DNA of 64,000 nt from Comamonadaceae bacterium (lineage in GTDB: Bacteria; Pseudomonadota; Gammaproteobacteria; Burkholderiales; Burkholderiaceae_C), in contig CANJWZ010000010.1 in the NCBI GenBank assembly GCA_947478725.1, forward strand, positions 40,725 to 104,724. The letters are read 5' to 3'. Positions 61,187 through 64,000 of the stretch are shown piece by piece (position 1 is the first letter of the stretch; each line of letters opens with the position of its first letter). The notes beneath the pieces are model-generated. The model did no database searches and was not told where the DNA came from. It was given only the letters and a program-made list of their open reading frames with translations. Made by a program: the position numbers and the translations under genes.

Positions 61187-61227
61187 GATCAGCTTCTGAG
61201 GTAACCCGGATTTCCCGGACAGCCAAA

Positions 61228-62090
61228 TTAGGCACCGTAATACATCCGCTCAAATTGCACAAGGCAATGGTAATTCAGTGACTGATGAATCCTGCGGCGG
61301 TTGTAGAACAGCTCAATGTAGTCAAAGATAGCCGTCCTCGCCTCCTCGCGGGTGGCAAAGTCACAGTGGTGAACCAGCTCATTTTTCAGGTTCGAGAAGA
61401 AGCTTTCAGCCATGGCATTGTCGTAGGCACTCTTGCGCCCACTCATGCTCGCACGGATTCCTGCCTTACCCATCATCGCCCGATACGAACTGGTTCTGTA
61501 CAGAATTCCTCGATCAGTGTGGTGAATCAAACCTGCAGCCGGGCGACGTTGCTCCAAAGCCATCGCCAGCGCAGACTCATGCAGCGGCCCGTTGGGGCGG
61601 TCCCCCATCGCCCAGCCCACCACTCGCCGGGAGTACACATCCAGCAGCATGGCCAGATGCAGCCAGCCTGGCGCGTGCGTATGAAGGTCATATCGCCGAC
61701 CCACACCTTATCGGGTGCCGATGCGGTAAATGCCCGATTGAGCAAGTCAGGGGCGGCTTCAGGCGTTTTATGGTGCTCCATACTGACGCGAAAGCGCTGC
61801 TTGCGCCGCGCCTCAATGCCAGCTTCAGAGCGCAAACGGGCTACCCGGTGTTTGCCTGCGCTGATGCCCTGGGCTTGGAGATGTTTGTAGGTCTTGAGCG
61901 CGCCGTAAGCGCCTCGGTGTTGCTGGTGAATGGCCTCAATAGACTTCAGCAAACGCTCATTGGAGCACTCGCGCTGGCTGGGCCTGCGCGTTGACCAGTC
62001 GTAGTAGCCGCTGCGCGAGACGCCCAAACACCGACACAGAGCGGCAACGCCGTGGCAATGGCTGGTTTTATCAATGAAGGCGTACTTCAC
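61228..62090 (-). pseudogene. IS3-family transposase orfB, frameshifted
   Basis: The leftward frame starts KYAFIDKTSHCHGVAALC and keeps CLGVSRSGYYDW and APDKVWVGDMTFIRTR. Near 61690 the correct continuation (GWLHLAMLLDVYSRRVVGWA, then SYDNAMAESFFSNLK) lies in a different frame. A single-base or two-base indel at about 61675-61695 separates the two parts. The DDE core is therefore split: the first Asp (VGDMTF) in one frame, the second Asp and the Glu in the other. A full-length OrfB cannot be made without correction. Confidence 0.87.
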
Positions 62091-62422
62091 GGCAGTTGCC
62101 TGGCAAAGTACGCTGCGGCCTTTTTTAAGATGTCGCGCTCCTCTGTGACGCGGGCCAGCTCGCGCTTGAGTTGCTCCATCTAGGGCTGCTGGGCCAGCAG
62201 CTTTCTGCCGGGGCCATTAAATGCCGCCTGTGTGTCGCCTGCCTTGACGTCAAGTTCCGAGGCCCATTTGTAGAGTAAGTTGCGAGCAATACCCAGCTCT
62301 AGCGCGATCTGTGTGCCCGGCTTTTGCCCGCTCTTGAGCATCGCAATAGCGGCCAGCTTGAACTCTTTGCTAAAGCGCTGGCGCTGTCGGTTAGACCTTT
62401 GTTTGTCAATCGAATTACCCAT
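62087..62422 (-). pseudogene. IS3-family orfA with internal TAG
   Basis: The leftward frame starts MGNSIDKQRSNRQRQRFSKE and carries a helix-turn-helix (GTQIALELGIARNLLYKWAS). It would continue EQLKRELARVTEERDILKKA as a leucine zipper, but a TAG at 62180-62182 interrupts it after LLAQQP. A run of A residues (TTAAAAAAG, about 62121-62130), the usual -1 slippage site of IS3 elements, lies beyond the TAG, so OrfAB cannot be made. Confidence 0.85.
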
Positions 62423-62581
62423 AAAACATCCCCTAAAGTATTGTCTACTTTCAAAATGTCCGGGAAATCCGGGTTACCTCAGATCAAGGGTAAGTGCTAA
62501 TAGTACTGGTGCGAAAAGGGTATCTACTAGATCTTCAAGATAATCTAGGAATTTATAAAGTATTAACGTATGTAGTCAATG

Positions 62582-63830
62582 GTGTACGGTAAATTTTGAT
62601 GCTGACTTCAGAACAGTTCGTCTTGCAACTGAAGCACCTCGACATCTTCGTTGTGGATGGTGTTGGTCACCATCTGCTTGAGCGTGATTTTCTCAAACAA
62701 ATTGACCTCCACGAGATGCAGAAAGTTGCGCAGCGAAATGCCCATACCGAGTTCTTTGTGAGCGATCAAAGCGATCAGGTAGACGCAAACGGCAATCCAG
62801 ATTTGAGACTTCACCGCATTGAGCGAGTTGCCAAAGAAGTGCTTGACCATCAAGTTTTGCTTGAGCCATTTGAAGAACAATTCGATCTGCCAGCGTTGCT
62901 TGTAAATGGCCGCAATGGTCAGTGCGGACAGGTCCAACCGATTGCTCAAGAACACCTGATCGAGTTGCGTTTTCTCGTTGAAGAACTCGACCCTTCTCAG
63001 TGGTGCAGGGTAGGTCTTCTTGGACTTGTGAGTCAGCAATTGGATCGTCTGATCGGCGCGTATCCCTGTGCTGGGGTCGATGGGATGGCAGTCCATGGCC
63101 GTGAATTTCAGATTGTCTTTTCCCCTGACAACGAAGCTGCACTGGCGCTGAACCAAGGCATACAAACGGGCAAAGTCGACTTAGCCCCGGTTCAGCACCA
63201 CTATGGAGCCCGGGGGCAGCCGCAAAGTGTCGAGCGCTTTGACCACTGCTTTGGTCGAGCGAAAGTCGGCCCATGGGAACAGCTTGAGACACAGATCGAT
63301 GGTGGACGAGTCCATCGCATACAAGGGCTCTTTCAAGCCCAGTCCGATATCGTGGTCTTTGTGAAATGCGATGGCCAACTCGATCAAACGCTGAGCCAAG
63401 GATTCGAAGAGTTCGCTGCTGAGCCTTTCGTTGGCATCGGCCAAGGTGGATCGGGTCATGCGGTGGCGCAATCCGACGTGGTAAAGCTTGGATTTTTGAG
63501 AATTCAGGCACGCAATCAAGTCGCGCAAACCTTCGCGCCGCGTGAGCTGCGCGTAGGCCATGCAAATGAAGTGGCTCCATGCGGTGAAGTCCCTCGTCCA
63601 GCGGTTGGATTGGTACTTGTCGACGAGGTGTTCGAAGTGAGCAAACGGCACGAAGCCCAGCAATTGTGTAAACACCGTTCGACCAGAGTTCATGCTGCAA
63701 ACCGCCCAAAAAGAGGTAACAGTACGCATTCGTGGCAAATTCGCGTTTCAAATCGCCGGAATCGAAAATCGGCTTGCAGGGCTTATGTGGCCTACGTTTG
63801 CGGACATCAAGCATGAAATTTACCGGACAC
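62582..63830 (-). mobile_element. IS4-family insertion sequence with both ends, inactive
   Basis: About 1250 bases bounded by imperfect inverted repeats: GTGTACGGTAAATTTTGATG at the left (from 62582) and, read leftward from 63830, GTGTCCGGTAAATTTCATGC. It contains one leftward transposase gene interrupted by one stop codon. It stands 100 bases from the IS3 element. It separates the accessory region from the gene that begins at 63927. Confidence 0.85.
62608..63693 (-). pseudogene. IS4-family transposase with one in-frame stop
   Basis: About 361 codons in one leftward frame: MNSGRTVFTQLLGFVPFAHF, then YAMDSSTIDLCLKLFPWADF (first Asp), then a TAA at 63181-63183, then VDFARLYALVQRQCSFVVRG and YKQRWQIELFFKWLKQNL (the YREK-type Glu region). 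Related IS4 transposases usually read RGYVDF at the stop, so TAC or TAT has become TAA. The rest of the frame is clean, so inactivation looks recent. The start is set at the ATG at 63693; the frame is open to 63738. Confidence 0.88.
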
Positions 63831-63926
63831 TAGTAAACATTAATAAAAAGCAGTATTTGCGAGTTAAAGCGTCCCTTGAAATACTGAAAAAACAGACTTT
63901 TGGGTATTCATTTTGGGTTAATAGAC

Positions 63927-64000
63927 ATGACTAAATTGTTGGGTATAGATATCGGCGGAACTTTCACCGATTTATTCTTTATTGATGAAAAAAAAGGCAC
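63927..64000 (+). CDS. Hydantoinase/oxoprolinase-type protein, 5' end only
   Basis: The frame from the ATG at 63927 reads MTKLLGIDIGGTFTDLFFID before the window ends. GIDIGGTFTD is the ATP-binding start of hydantoinase A / 5-oxoprolinase / acetone carboxylase-type proteins. Only about 24 codons are visible, so subgroup and function cannot be stated. It lies 96 bases beyond the IS4 element. Confidence 0.7.
   Translation, partial: MTKLLGIDIGGTFTDLFFIDEKKG

Larger units (their letters stand above)
61197..62481 (-). mobile_element. IS3-family insertion sequence with both ends, inactive
   Basis: About 1285 bases bounded by perfect 25-base inverted repeats that end TGAGGTAACCCGGATTTCCC (61197) and start TGTCCGGGAAATCCGGGTTA (62457). 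It encodes orfA and orfB of an IS3-family transposase, leftward. Both frames are broken (a TAG in orfA, a frame change in orfB). No convincing target duplication is visible beside the repeats (TTC left, GAT right). A partial copy of the same element lies at 13419-13726. Confidence 0.9.

Noticed and set aside
62596..63816. Rightward open frame of 406 codons across the IS4 element
   Set aside because: It is the complement of the transposase gene, with no protein-family features; the real gene is leftward, with one stop.
1..64000. tRNA, rRNA, CRISPR array, prophage or origin
   Set aside because: No cloverleaf, rRNA segment, regularly spaced repeats, phage structural genes or DnaA-box cluster were recognised on reading. 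A tool-based scan could still find a small RNA.

Overview
The window looks like the chromosome of a betaproteobacterium of the order Burkholderiales, most likely family Comamonadaceae (Polaromonas/Rhodoferax-like). The reasons are the several orphan Bug-type (tripartite tricarboxylate family) periplasmic receptors, the core block greB / spoT-rpoZ-gmk-yicC / Ser-Thr kinase-PP2C / rph-rdgB-hemW at 37.8-47.6 kb, and a GC-rich repeat of a type I associate with that family. About 10 kb is core chromosome. The rest is accessory catabolic DNA bordered by decaying insertion sequences.

Region 1 (1-12.9 kb) is a divergent aromatic-degradation locus around a MarR regulator. Leftward run a Bug receptor, a ring-hydroxylating dioxygenase (alpha and beta), a C-C bond hydrolase, a PdxA/TphB-like dehydrogenase, an SDR, a DMT exporter and a second Bug receptor. 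Rightward run MarR, a LigB-type extradiol dioxygenase, a ferredoxin reductase, a Rieske ferredoxin, an ACMSD-like amidohydrolase/decarboxylase, a 2-oxopent-4-enoate hydratase and a hemerythrin. Together they make a three-component dioxygenase feeding a meta-cleavage pathway. The aldolase and acetaldehyde dehydrogenase that normally finish it are absent here.

Region 2 (13.1-14 kb) is a scar: a truncated SGNH hydrolase, a piece of an IS3-family element and a ParA-like remnant. Region 3 (14-21.8 kb, leftward, AT-rich) joins an ABC importer of the SsuABC/TauABC type, an SDR-like protein, an MmgE/PrpD protein, a second ring-hydroxylating oxygenase pair and a 3-hydroxyisobutyrate-dehydrogenase-like enzyme. 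It has no electron-transfer genes of its own.

Region 4 (22-36.4 kb) is a CoA-dependent catabolic regulon. Leftward are livKHMGF, a CaiB-type CoA transferase and an SDR. Rightward are an acyl-CoA dehydrogenase, a peroxisomal-enoyl-reductase-like SDR, an amidohydrolase-fold protein, a CoA-transferase stump, an enoyl-CoA hydratase, another SDR, an acyl-CoA ligase and a TetR regulator. One 19-base dyad occurs upstream of the Region 3 operon, between the two arms of Region 4, and upstream of the amidohydrolase. This suggests that the TetR protein controls Regions 3 and 4 together. It is the strongest candidate here for an undescribed system.

Region 5 (36.5-47.6 kb) holds a secreted esterase and the core block. 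hemW carries an in-frame copy of a GC-rich repeat. Region 6 (47.6-49.2 kb) is a second scar. Region 7 (49.2-60.2 kb) has a Bug receptor, two CaiB transferases and an SDR-like protein; then two class II aldolase-fold proteins around another Bug receptor; then a fumarylacetoacetase-family hydrolase, a tandem VOC protein, an SDR and a YciI protein. Several of these lack residues normally needed for catalysis. Region 8 (60.3-64 kb) holds IS5, IS3 and IS4-family elements, all with broken transposase genes, a Bug receptor stump and the first codons of a hydantoinase/oxoprolinase-type gene.

No tRNA, rRNA, CRISPR array or origin was recognised. All functions are read from motifs and gene order without database searches.
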